Below, piece after piece: positions 46,880 through 54,503 of a stretch of 54,503 nt of DNA. The notes under the pieces were generated by a model. It saw only the letters and a program-made list of their open reading frames with translations. It did not search any database and had not been told where the DNA came from. Source of the DNA: CAYZIC01 sp964478335 (GTDB lineage: Bacteria; Verrucomicrobiota; Kiritimatiellia; RFP12; DVOR01). The DNA is taken from NCBI GenBank assembly GCA_964478335.1, contig CAYZIC010000006.1:1-54503 (forward strand), written 5' to 3'. A program made the translations under genes and the position numbers. Position 1 is the first letter of the stretch; the number at the start of each line of letters is the position of its first letter.

Positions 46880-49800
46880 TTAGCGGAAGGCCACTGTACT
46901 TGCGGCCTTTGAGAATGGTCGCTGCGCTCCCAATTGTCTCAAGCGGCGATCGCTGCTCGCCCAAGCGAGGTAAAGCTGGAGGCCGTAATTTGAGGCGACT
47001 GTGAGATAGCACTGCTCGGTGTGGGGTTGGCCATTGTGGGTGTAGGTGACGGTGATCTGGTAAATGTCGGGGTGGGCGTTTCGAGCGCCGGGGTGGAGGG
47101 TGAGAGTTTGGACAAGCTTGCTTTTGCTGGGCACTTGCTTCTCAGTGAGCATGGGGGTGGTGGCCAATTTTGTGTCGGTGGAGGCAAGGGATAGGGCATC
47201 AATACAATCAATCATTAACTCTTGCTCGCGCTGACAGGTGAACTTGATTGCAGTCTCATCGGTGATTGGGATGTAGTCGGTGCGGTCAAAGGGACTGAGA
47301 TGCGTGGCTAATACGCTGTCTTGGCCGTTTACCTTGGTGTAGAGTGTGGCTACTCGCGGTTTGGTGGTGGTACTGGCGTAGTGGGTACGGATGAGGAGGT
47401 GCTTGGTGGGGTCTGCTGCAGTGCTCGCCAAGTAGGGGAATTCTTCTGGAGCATTGTCGGGGTGAATAAAGACGGGTTGTCCATTGAGGGTATGCCTCGT
47501 AAAACCAGATGTCGTAGGGAAGAGTAGGTTTTTGACTTGGGCAATGCGGTAGGCTTTAATCTCAACCGAGGTGATGGTGATGGGGGAGTTTGATTGGTTG
47601 TCAATGGTGAGGGTGACGGGATAATAGGGAATAATCGTCTCGCTTGAGAGGTCTATATGAACCTTTGCTGCACGGGGATAGCGCGTCGTATAGGAGGGAG
47701 TGGTCACGCTGTGGGCGGTGTCTGGATAGAGAGAGCCGAGTAGATCCGTTGTGAGGATTTTGTAGGTGATCTCCTTGTCTTGAGGGAAATTGACAGCGAG
47801 GTCTGGCTGGAAGTTGTTGCCGAGGGGTTGAATCGTCCAGTCGGTGTCATTGGGCGTTTTCCAAAGGAGGTATGATTCTGCAATGAGGTTGTCATCTGTC
47901 TGCAGGTCAAGTTGCCAGGGTGGCTCTGTGGACAAGACCTGGGGCAAGGGGGTAAATGTCTGGGTAGGGGGTGTTGGCTTGCTCTTAGGGTCTCGAGGAT
48001 CGGTGTCGTCGAGTGCTTCTAGTAGGTCATTGGTGCCATCGCCATCGGTGTCGATCGTTTCGTCGATACCGAGGTCGTAAAAGGTCACCCACGGGCTGAG
48101 GTCAATCTGGGACTCTTCGTAAATGACTGAATAGATGGCATGGAGTGTGGTATTGTTGGTCAGGGGGGCTGTTGTCGCTCGATAGGCTTGTGGGGCAGGG
48201 ATGGTTGTCACGCCATCTGGTGTGTCGATGCCCCATGTCCAAAAACGATAGAGGGCGTTGTTGTGCCAATAGAGGCGTGGGGCATCGGGTGTCGTGTAGG
48301 CGCTGCCGGAGTGGATCATCTCACGGCCGAGCTCACCTTGATTGACGAGTGTCTCTGTGGCTGCTTGGTAGATGGTACGATTGTTGGTGACGGTGATGAG
48401 GGTTTGAGAGGAAGAGGATTTCGTGGCGAACCACGTCACGGTCGTGTCTTGGTCGAGGGTGAGGGTGAGGTCTGACTCGGGCTTTTTCGCAGAGGTGGTC
48501 TCGCCTTGTTGGATGGTGTAACTTGCTGGGGAAATGGTGACGACGGTGTTGAGGTCTTTGGTGAGATAGTTCTTGGCGGTGCGGGCTTGGAGCTGAATGG
48601 TGTCGCCGCGCTTAAAGGTGTAGGTGCCGGGTTGGGGCCATGTGGGGAGGCGTTCGTCTTTGCTAAAGGTCATCGTGTGGGTCGGGGAGTAGTCCACGGC
48701 AATGGTCAGGGTGACTTTGTCAGCGGCTGGGGTTGAGGCTGGAGCTTCCTCTGTGACGGTCTGGGTGGTAGGCGCTTGGTAGGCTGGGCTTTGGTCGGCT
48801 GTGGCACCATCAATGACGACGGCTGCCAAATTACCGGGGCCATCTTGGGGTACGTTGTAGCCGGTTACGGTAAGGGTATAGGTGCCAATGGGGGCTTGGT
48901 CGAGGGTGAGGCGTTCGATCGTGTTGACGCGGTCGGCGGTGTTTTTGCCATTGGGGTAGGTGACCGTGGTGCCATCTGGGTGGGTGAGGGTGAGGTCGAG
49001 GTCATTGACGAGGTCTTTGCCCGGCGCATCGATCCAGGCGAGCGTCACGCGCAATGGCGCCACGGTGTCGGTCGTGATGGTGTAACGCTTGGTTTCGCCA
49101 GTCGTCAAGTGGAGGCGGTCATAAAAGGAGAGGCGCGTGGTCTCAGGGAAGAGCGCCTTGTCGATCTTGACTGCACCGAATCCCTCGATGCCATTGGGAG
49201 ATGCCGCGGGGATTTCGCGCTGGGCGCCTGTGCCCATTTGGCCGGGGCTGAGCGAGTAGGAACCATTGACTAGGAGTGCGCGCATGAGTGCCGAGGTCGG
49301 GGTGGGGGTGGCTCTGTAGTCGCGGAGGTATTCGCATGTCAAAGCCGCCATGCCCGCAACCGCTGGCGTCGCCATGCTGGTGCCACCATTGTAGACGTAA
49401 TCGCCTGAACCTTGTGCCTTGCGTGAACGGATCGACCGGATCCATGAGCCGGGCGCCACGAGGTCGGGTTTGATACGGCTTGTGCCTGGAATGGGCCCGC
49501 GACTGGAGAAGTGGGCCATGCCGGGATGGATGCCATCGTAAGGATGGCTGACGCGATCATTTTTGAGTAGGGAGCCTGCTTCTAATCGAGAGAAGATCGT
49601 ATAGGTCTTTGACTGGGTGGGGTTTTGAACTTCACAAGCACCCACGGTGATGGCGTTCTTTGCTGTGCTGGTCGTGCTTAAAGAATAGGGCTCAATCACA
49701 TTGTCGTAGTTGACGTCTTTGCCGTCGTTGCCCGCTGCAAAAAGCAGGAGCATCTCGGGGTGTTCCCACGTGTAAGTGTCCTGCTGGCGCGCGGATAGAT

Positions 49801-50875
49801 CATAGTAGTTTTCGCCTTTGATGAGCTCTATGCTTCCCCAACTATTGGAGTGGATCGATGCGCCCGCAAGGCTGGCTTGTTCAAAGAGGATGGCAAGATC
49901 TGTCGGCAGGGATAGTTGATTGCCATCATCGAGGAGCGACTGGGCGATTAGTTGCGCAGCGGGGGCAACGCCCTTGGGTGCGGTGGTTGGGTTGGGGCCG
50001 AGTGTGCCACGGCCGAGGATGGTTCCCATGACGTGGGTGCCATGGCCATGAGGATCAGACCAACTAAAAGGGCCTCTATCTGGAAAAATCTGCCAGCCGT
50101 TTTTCTGCCAAGGTCCGCCAAAGGCGTGCATCATGGCTAGGCGCATATCGGGGTGCAATTTGTCTTGACCCCATTCTCCGTTGTCAAAGCCTGTGTCAGC
50201 GCAGCCGACAATGATGCCGGTGCCTTTGAGTGGCAGGAGGTTGGGCGAGGTGGGCGTGGCCACCTGAATGCGCTGAGCGCCGACTTGCGTGCGCAGATAG
50301 TCGTTGAAAAGCTTGGTGGGGCGATTCCAGTGGGCTTCGATAATGGGGTGGGCTTGTGCAATCCAGGATTCGACTTGGCCAGCGGCCATGGTAAAGTCGA
50401 TGTAGAGATTGTAGGCGCTGGTTACTTGGCCGCCGAATTGTTCGATCTGTTGACGTGCCAGCGCTTGGTTCGCAGCGCTTGCGAGGCGCACTTTGATGGG
50501 AATGCGCTCAGTCGCATCGGCTTGGGCGAGGTGTTGGCGTAGAGGCGCGGTGAGCTTGTCTTGAGGAATGCGTGTGCCAGTAATGGTTAGATCGGAGACC
50601 TGCTCGAGGGCGCGACGTGCTTGGGTCGATGCTGACACGAGATAGCCAAAGGGCGGCAGCGGATCGATAATTGTCGCACCCGCCCGAACGATTGCCTCGC
50701 GCATCGCAGGGGTGACAGGCGATTGATAGGAGACCGTGAGGAGCTGATTAGGAGCTTGCTCAGTAGGCTGTGGTGCACGCACAGATGCAATGTGGTTGGC
50801 CCCCCACCAAGTCAACGCAAGAAATCCCCCAGCAATTAAGGCGAGCACGATGAGTCGGAGCGTGGCGGTCTTCAT
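46880..50875 (-). CDS. Large exported or membrane-anchored subtilase (S8 family)
   Basis: A 1331-residue serine protease. A membrane segment (LIVLALIAGGFLALTWWGA) lies at residues 8-26. A long prodomain-like region follows. The catalytic triad is visible: Asp near 226 in GCADTGFDNGE, His near 281 in DPHGHGTHVMGTIL, and Ser near 500 in GGTSMATPAVAGMAAL. Behind it lies a P/proprotein-like beta domain (TLAWIDAPGKDLVNDLDLTL). Further on are beta-rich repeats and DTDGDGTNDLLEALDDTDP near residue 950, a thrombospondin type 3-like calcium site. It lies 20 bases after thiE. The substrate is unknown; it may act at the cell surface. The unusual G/T-poor codon pattern is shared with its neighbours. Confidence 0.92.
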   Translation of the reverse strand: MKTATLRLIVLALIAGGFLALTWWGANHIASVRAPQPTEQAPNQLLTVSYQSPVTPAMREAIVRAGATIIDPLPPFGYLVSASTQARRALEQVSDLTITGTRIPQDKLTAPLRQHLAQADATERIPIKVRLASAANQALARQQIEQFGGQVTSAYNLYIDFTMAAGQVESWIAQAHPIIEAHWNRPTKLFNDYLRTQVGAQRIQVATPTSPNLLPLKGTGIIVGCADTGFDNGEWGQDKLHPDMRLAMMHAFGGPWQKNGWQIFPDRGPFSWSDPHGHGTHVMGTILGRGTLGPNPTTAPKGVAPAAQLIAQSLLDDGNQLSLPTDLAILFEQASLAGASIHSNSWGSIELIKGENYYDLSARQQDTYTWEHPEMLLLFAAGNDGKDVNYDNVIEPYSLSTTSTAKNAITVGACEVQNPTQSKTYTIFSRLEAGSLLKNDRVSHPYDGIHPGMAHFSSRGPIPGTSRIKPDLVAPGSWIRSIRSRKAQGSGDYVYNGGTSMATPAVAGMAALTCEYLRDYRATPTPTSALMRALLVNGSYSLSPGQMGTGAQREIPAASPNGIEGFGAVKIDKALFPETTRLSFYDRLHLTTGETKRYTITTDTVAPLRVTLAWIDAPGKDLVNDLDLTLTHPDGTTVTYPNGKNTADRVNTIERLTLDQAPIGTYTLTVTGYNVPQDGPGNLAAVVIDGATADQSPAYQAPTTQTVTEEAPASTPAADKVTLTIAVDYSPTHTMTFSKDERLPTWPQPGTYTFKRGDTIQLQARTAKNYLTKDLNTVVTISPASYTIQQGETTSAKKPESDLTLTLDQDTTVTWFATKSSSSQTLITVTNNRTIYQAATETLVNQGELGREMIHSGSAYTTPDAPRLYWHNNALYRFWTWGIDTPDGVTTIPAPQAYRATTAPLTNNTTLHAIYSVIYEESQIDLSPWVTFYDLGIDETIDTDGDGTNDLLEALDDTDPRDPKSKPTPPTQTFTPLPQVLSTEPPWQLDLQTDDNLIAESYLLWKTPNDTDWTIQPLGNNFQPDLAVNFPQDKEITYKILTTDLLGSLYPDTAHSVTTPSYTTRYPRAAKVHIDLSSETIIPYYPVTLTIDNQSNSPITITSVEIKAYRIAQVKNLLFPTTSGFTRHTLNGQPVFIHPDNAPEEFPYLASTAADPTKHLLIRTHYASTTTKPRVATLYTKVNGQDSVLATHLSPFDRTDYIPITDETAIKFTCQREQELMIDCIDALSLASTDTKLATTPMLTEKQVPSKSKLVQTLTLHPGARNAHPDIYQITVTYTHNGQPHTEQCYLTVASNYGLQLYLAWASSDRRLRQLGAQRPFSKAASTVAFR

Positions 50876-50895
50876 TGGGGAGGATTTCCTAGTGG

Positions 50896-51534
50896 TTAGT
50901 TATGAGGCGCTCTGCAATTTTGCCAAATCTCTTGCAAATTCATGATGGCGCCGTAGGGATCTTGGCTACCACAAACGGCTCGAACGACCGAGTAGTTGCG
51001 TGCGCCAGCGTGCAAGACATCAGGGAGTCTGGTGGTATCGATGCCACCAATGGCAACAGCAGGCCAGGGGGCATTTTGAATGATTCGCCCCGCCTCGATG
51101 GGGCCCAATGTGGGGTCGGGGATGTCTTTAGTCGGCGTCGCGTAGACTGGGCCTACGCCAATGTAGTCTGGGGACTGCGCGTGGGCCGCTTGCATTTGCT
51201 CATAGCTGTGGGTCGAGAGACCAAAGATCTTGAGGGTGGGGTAGGCGATGCGCGCCTCGGTGACAGGCATGTCGCTTTGACCGAGGTGCACACCATCTGC
51301 GCCAACAAGCGTGGCGATTTCGGGATCGTCATTGACGATGAAGCGCGTTTGTGAGCCAGCTGTGATCTCACGCAAGATGTGACCCTGCTCGATGATCGCG
51401 TCGCGAGAAACGTGCTTCATGCGCAATTGGATATAGGCAACTTTGGCCTTGACCGCAGCCTCTGCGCATTGCGCATAGCTTGTGATTGGATTGGTAATAA
51501 CCAAATAGAGACCAAAGTTGTCCATCGTTGTCAT
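50896..51534 (-). CDS. thiE: Thiamine-phosphate synthase
   Basis: A 212-residue TIM-barrel enzyme that joins the thiazole and pyrimidine phosphates of thiamine. LYLVITNPITSYAQCAEAAV is the N-terminus, followed by AYIQLRMKHVSRDAIIEQ, FIVNDDPEIATLVGADGVHL with GQSD, and IGVGPVYATPTKDIPDPTLG then AIGGIDT. The second strand reads IQLRMK instead of the common VQLREK, as in some members. It lies 2 bases downstream of thi4, a clear operon. TenI-type proteins are similar but usually lack the full phosphate-binding motifs seen here. Confidence 0.93.
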   Translation of the reverse strand: MTTMDNFGLYLVITNPITSYAQCAEAAVKAKVAYIQLRMKHVSRDAIIEQGHILREITAGSQTRFIVNDDPEIATLVGADGVHLGQSDMPVTEARIAYPTLKIFGLSTHSYEQMQAAHAQSPDYIGVGPVYATPTKDIPDPTLGPIEAGRIIQNAPWPAVAIGGIDTTRLPDVLHAGARNYSVVRAVCGSQDPYGAIMNLQEIWQNCRAPHN

Positions 51535-51536
51535 CC

Positions 51537-52322
51537 TTACTTAGCCAAGTCTTCAATGATCTGCTGGGCGATCTTTTTGCCGCTCTTGAGCATGCCGCCA
51601 AAGATCGGCCCCATGCGGAAACCGCCTTGAACATTGTTTGCGGCCATGCCAGAGGCATAGAGACCGGGATAGAGACGCTTGGTGTTTTCAACTGTGGTGC
51701 GTTCGCCATCTTCCATCCACATAGGCTTTTCGCCCAAGATGCCACCGGTAGGGGAGTCGACCTTGACGCCAGCCTTGTTGACAGCCTTGTTGATGATTTC
51801 GGAGGGGTGGCCAGTGCCATCGATCACAGCACGCGTGGTCACAACCAAAGGATCGACGTGCATTTCGAGACGGCGAACAGGGTTCCAGTTGATGACCAAG
51901 CCAGAGACCACATCATTGTGGATGCAGATATCCTCGACACAGACGGTGTTAAAGACGATTGCGCCCGCTTGGCGAGCACCAAAGATCAAGCCGGAAGCCA
52001 TTTCCACAGAATCAACTGTGTGGTAGCCATTGCCGATATCGACCGTGCGGATATTAAAGTCATGGAGGATTTCAGCAGCGTCAGCTTGAACGACCACTTC
52101 ATTAAAGAGCATACCGCCACCCCAAGTGCCACCACCAGGAGCCAATTTGCTCTCATAGATGCAGACCTTGAGACCTGCCTCGGCCAAGTAACGTGCTGCC
52201 ACGAGACCAGAAGGACCCGCACCCACGATACCCACATCGATCGCCAAGTGATCTTCTAACTTCTTAAAGAAACTGCGCACAATTGCGCCAGAGATTTGTT
52301 CTTCCATTACAGGCTGATTCAT
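51537..52322 (-). CDS. thi4: Thiazole synthase Thi4, prokaryotic type
   Basis: A protein of 261 residues that makes the thiazole part of thiamine from NAD and glycine. The FAD/NAD fold begins DVGIVGAGPSGLVAARYLAE, with APGGGTWGGGMLFNE and a C-terminal YASGMAANNVQGGFRMGPIF. The yeast enzyme uses its own Cys as sulfur donor in the second half of the chain. Here all three Cys lie before about residue 135 and none lies in the second half, so it is probably the catalytic, sulfide-using type. TTAATCC/AAAGGA favours the ATG at 52322 over 52325. The promoter at 52446 has an internal palindrome. It precedes thiE. No TPP riboswitch was recognised. Confidence 0.93.
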   Translation of the reverse strand: MNQPVMEEQISGAIVRSFFKKLEDHLAIDVGIVGAGPSGLVAARYLAEAGLKVCIYESKLAPGGGTWGGGMLFNEVVVQADAAEILHDFNIRTVDIGNGYHTVDSVEMASGLIFGARQAGAIVFNTVCVEDICIHNDVVSGLVINWNPVRRLEMHVDPLVVTTRAVIDGTGHPSEIINKAVNKAGVKVDSPTGGILGEKPMWMEDGERTTVENTKRLYPGLYASGMAANNVQGGFRMGPIFGGMLKSGKKIAQQIIEDLAK

Positions 52323-52445
52323 CATTAATCCTTTATATATGCTCTAGTAAAGCCAGTCTAGGGTGTTCAACCGAATTGATACAAAACCTAGTCTAAAACG
52401 CACCTTACTAGTAAAAATCGATCGAAAACTCGACAGAATGGCGAT

Positions 52446-52475
52446 ACTATATCACTAATTGGTGAGATAAGTCAA
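52446..52475 (-). promoter_or_regulatory. thi4-thiE promoter with operator-like palindrome
   Basis: On the minus strand, TTGACT (52470-52475) and TATAGT (52446-52451) are 18 bases apart. The spacer holds TCACTAATTGGTGA (52452-52465, plus-strand reading), a near-perfect palindrome between the two boxes, which is a typical place for a repressor site. Confidence 0.75.
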
Positions 52476-52513
52476 GTCTAAAGTCTATTGGAGTTTAGAG
52501 TTCGTGTTGCGTC

Positions 52514-53114
52514 CGTGTTGCGTCAATTAAAAAGATACCGTAATATTGGGATGAAATACACTAAACAAACCTCTCTGGAAATTCTTACAAAGTATCAATT
52601 TCGGTATGCTGCAGTACGTAACAAAAAAGCTCGAATAACTCTCCTTAATGAGTTTTTTCAACTAACTGGTTTCGAAAGGAAGTATGCAACCAAGCTATTG
52701 AAAAAGAATCGTACGTATAAGCCTTTTAAAGGACGAAGTCTGTCATATGGGAAAGAAGACGTTGATCTGGTCGTTGAATGCTGGAACTTATTAGATCAGC
52801 CTTGCGGAAAGCATCTAAAAGTAACACTGCAGGTTGCAATCTGCTCTCTTTTAAAGCAGAAAACTGGCTCTTGTTTAATTTTAATGGCTCGAAAGTATAA
52901 GAAGTAGGAGCATCGCGGCTGTCGTAGATGCGCAGCCTCCGCCCTTGTGAGGGAGAAAAGCGCCCCTACGCTACCCCCTGGCAGTCCTACGCTATCCCCA
53001 AAAAAGATCCCGCACGACTCGACAAAGCCACAACAGCCCCATTTCCCTAATTAAAATAGAAGAAGAGCCCCATTTTTCGTCTATTTCGGTGTCTTTTTTA
53101 ATTGACGCAACACG
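52514..53114. mobile_element. Decayed insertion sequence with terminal inverted repeats
   Basis: The left end (52514-52540) begins CGTGTTGCGTCAATTAAAAA, and the right end (53087-53114) is its inverted copy with one gap and one mismatch in 28. A second CGTGTTGCGTC lies just outside the left end. Only about 600 bases remain, with an N-terminal transposase piece, so most of the catalytic domain is lost. Inside the right half are Ala/Pro-rich non-coding sequences without a gene (386 bases to the next CDS). Confidence 0.8.
52551..52907 (+). pseudogene. N-terminal fragment of a DDE transposase/integrase
   Basis: An open frame of 118 residues. It starts KYTKQTSLEILTKYQFRYAA, then ITLLNEFFQLTGFERKYATK, which matches the N-terminal helix-turn-helix of integrase-catalytic-domain transposases (LTGYxRKYAxxLL). 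LLDQPCGKHLKVTL matches the GRPCGKRL segment that normally precedes the catalytic core. After that it runs into unrelated residues and stops, so no DDE residues remain. A start at 52488 would lie within the terminal repeat and is rejected. It is not expected to be active. Confidence 0.75.
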
Positions 53115-53234
53115 AGTTTGGGAGTTGGGAGTTGGGAGCGGCTGCGCCGCTGGAATATAGAATGTCGAATGTGGAGGAACGGCTGCGCAGCGTGTACTCA
53201 AGTATGCAGGTCGTGAATCGCGGGAAAATTAGTC

Positions 53235-53263
53235 TTGCTTTTGGTGGCTATCTATGGTAAATT
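53235..53263 (+). promoter_or_regulatory. Possible promoter of the TolC-family gene
   Basis: TTGCTT at 53235-53240 and TAAATT at 53258-53263, with a 17-base spacer. GTGAGGT lies 11 bases before the ATG at 53294. The sequence before it (53116-53200) holds GAGTTGGGA units and an AGCGGC-TGC-GCCGCT hairpin. Confidence 0.5.
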
Positions 53264-53293
53264 TATTTTAAATAAGTGAGGTATTAAGTGGTT

Positions 53294-54503
53294 ATGAGGC
53301 AATTTTATTTACAATGGAGCTTTTTTCCTTTGGTTTTCTGCGCATTGTGCGCAGGGTGTATGACTAAGGATCGGGCTATTCGTGAGGCGGATGATTCTGC
53401 AAAACTCTTGTCAAACAATGGGTTTAGGGAATTGCATGCATCTGCTCCTGTGGCTCTTTTGGGCTATGCTAATCGCACCGACTTGCCTGCAAATTTAGCC
53501 TTAGATTTGGAGCAGGCGCAGGCTATTGGGGCACGCTATGATCGTACTTACCAAAGCTATAAGGAGGCAATCTATCAGCGGGCTCTTAGCTTGGAGAATC
53601 AAATGCATGCATTTGATACGACACTTGCGGGGCTCTTGAGTGCCGATACGATTGATCTTTGGGACGCTCGCCGCACAAATGCGGGGGGTACGACAACGGT
53701 AAAGAAAAAGTTTCAAAATGGTTCGACGATCTTGGCACGTTTAGCGCTAAATGTCACGGATCTACTTAAAGGGGATCGGCGTTCGGTCAATTTGGTGGGC
53801 GATTTGACGATCAATGTGCCGCTTTTGCGGGGTAGTGATCGTCAGGTCGTCCGCGAACCGATGGTGCAGGCGGAGCGAGATTTATTGAATGCGATTCGAG
53901 CATTTGAGCGGTATCGTCAGCAGTACCTCTACAGTGTCACGCAACAATATCTCTCGGTTGTCTCTGATGCCAAGCGTCTCGAAAATAGCGAGGCGAACTT
54001 TGTGCGACTCAAGGCCAATCAAGATCGCGCAAAGAATCTCTTTGATGCGGGACGTATGGGGCGTGTGCAATTTGACCAAGCGAATCAAGACTATCTCTCT
54101 GCCAATGAATCGGTCGTTGCAGCGCAGCGTAACTATGAGACGGCGTTGGATAGTTTTAAGATGAAGCTCGGCTTGCCTCCTGATCAAAAGATAGCCTTGG
54201 ATCAGTCAGCGCTGCAAGAGATTGAGAGCTATCTTAACCATCAGCTCGAATTCGAGCTCGCCAAACAGCCCCCCGTTGATCTAGACGAAACAGAGGCGGA
54301 GCGCCTTGCCCGCCTTGCTCAAGAGCGCGAGACCCAACAGCGCGAAACGCTTGCACAAGAGGTTGTCTACTACTATCGTGCTTTGCGTAATCGCTTGGAT
54401 TATCAAACGGTCGTCTCGAATGAGATTGATGCTAAGCGGCGGGGGGAATTGGCTGAAGATGGTCTTTTGCCTGATCTCTCGATTGGGATTGCCGGACGAG
54501 AGT
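53294..54503 (+). CDS. TolC family outer-membrane lipoprotein (partial, runs off the right end)
   Basis: About 403 residues are visible without a stop. The signal peptide FFPLVFCALCAGC ends in a lipobox-like LCAGC, so the Cys near residue 22 should be lipidated, although Cys rather than Leu stands at position -3. The long helical coiled-coil part has LLNAIRAFERYRQQYLYSVT, EANFVRLKANQDRAKNLFDA and FDQANQDYLSANESVVAAQR then NYETALDSFKMKLGLPPD, the repeat pattern of TolC-type channels. It probably serves as the outer-membrane exit of an exporter. No partner pump is in the window, but the following genes are not visible. Confidence 0.85.
   Translation, partial: MRQFYLQWSFFPLVFCALCAGCMTKDRAIREADDSAKLLSNNGFRELHASAPVALLGYANRTDLPANLALDLEQAQAIGARYDRTYQSYKEAIYQRALSLENQMHAFDTTLAGLLSADTIDLWDARRTNAGGTTTVKKKFQNGSTILARLALNVTDLLKGDRRSVNLVGDLTINVPLLRGSDRQVVREPMVQAERDLLNAIRAFERYRQQYLYSVTQQYLSVVSDAKRLENSEANFVRLKANQDRAKNLFDAGRMGRVQFDQANQDYLSANESVVAAQRNYETALDSFKMKLGLPPDQKIALDQSALQEIESYLNHQLEFELAKQPPVDLDETEAERLARLAQERETQQRETLAQEVVYYYRALRNRLDYQTVVSNEIDAKRRGELAEDGLLPDLSIGIAGRE

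Noticed and set aside
52323..52480. TPP riboswitch before thi4
   Set aside because: A CTGAGA-type element and the paired consensus were not found in the minus-strand leader; GTTGAACACCC is only a weak resemblance.

Overview
The window is about 54.5 kb from a Gram-negative bacterium. Outer-membrane traits are a prolipoprotein signal peptidase, a TolC-family lipoprotein, diaminopimelate epimerase and a polysaccharide locus. An animal-like UDP-glucose dehydrogenase, a bacterial Thi4, a 28-residue AURKAIP1/COX24-type ribosomal protein and a DksA protein with a histone-H1-like tail suggest a member of the PVC superphylum, perhaps Verrucomicrobiota or a relative. This placement rests on gene content read by eye, not on a tree. 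No rRNA, tRNA or CRISPR array was seen.

Layout. (1) 1-16.2 kb and 19.5-20.3 kb: a surface-polysaccharide locus with a pyruvyl transferase family protein, six or more glycosyltransferases, two acyltransferases, a Wzy/O-antigen-ligase-like membrane protein and UDP-glucose dehydrogenase. (2) 16.2-22.2 kb: accessory DNA with hypothetical genes (one joins a membrane segment to a ribosomal L7/L12 C-terminal domain), an orphan HigA-like regulator, a 59-residue protein with its own promoter, and dense repeats. (3) 22.2-31.1 kb: housekeeping genes dapF, rsmE, queH, a XerC/D recombinase, proS, an HU/IHF protein, hisS and a DEAD-box helicase. (4) 31.4-34.5 kb, minus strand: radC, miaA, lspA and the DksA-like gene. 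(5) 35.1-41 kb: hisG with the 28-residue ribosomal protein gene, a MATE exporter, and galM beside a sodium/solute symporter. (6) 41.4-52.3 kb, minus strand: a murF-HAD-radical SAM-era-sppA-xseB operon behind a consensus promoter, then a very large subtilase and thi4-thiE. (7) 52.5-54.5 kb: a decayed insertion sequence and the start of a TolC-family gene.

The most striking feature is a repeat system threaded through the polysaccharide locus. Five small genes, three GxxExxY (PD-(D/E)XK-like) and two four-helix-bundle (23S rRNA intervening-sequence type), each sit between inverted arms made of short tandem repeats, and each cassette uses a different repeat unit. Two GxxExxY cassettes also carry the same 214-bp element with predicted hairpins; a shorter third copy lies near 21.3 kb, and some hairpin stems change in a compensatory way between copies. 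Related palindromic repeats lie inside three glycosyltransferase reading frames (four insertions) without breaking them, as Rickettsia palindromic elements do. Repeat arms also supply the last codons and stop codons of several genes. Together this looks like a family of small mobile or RNA-processed cassettes. That function is inference; the inverted arms and shared cores can be read directly in the sequence.
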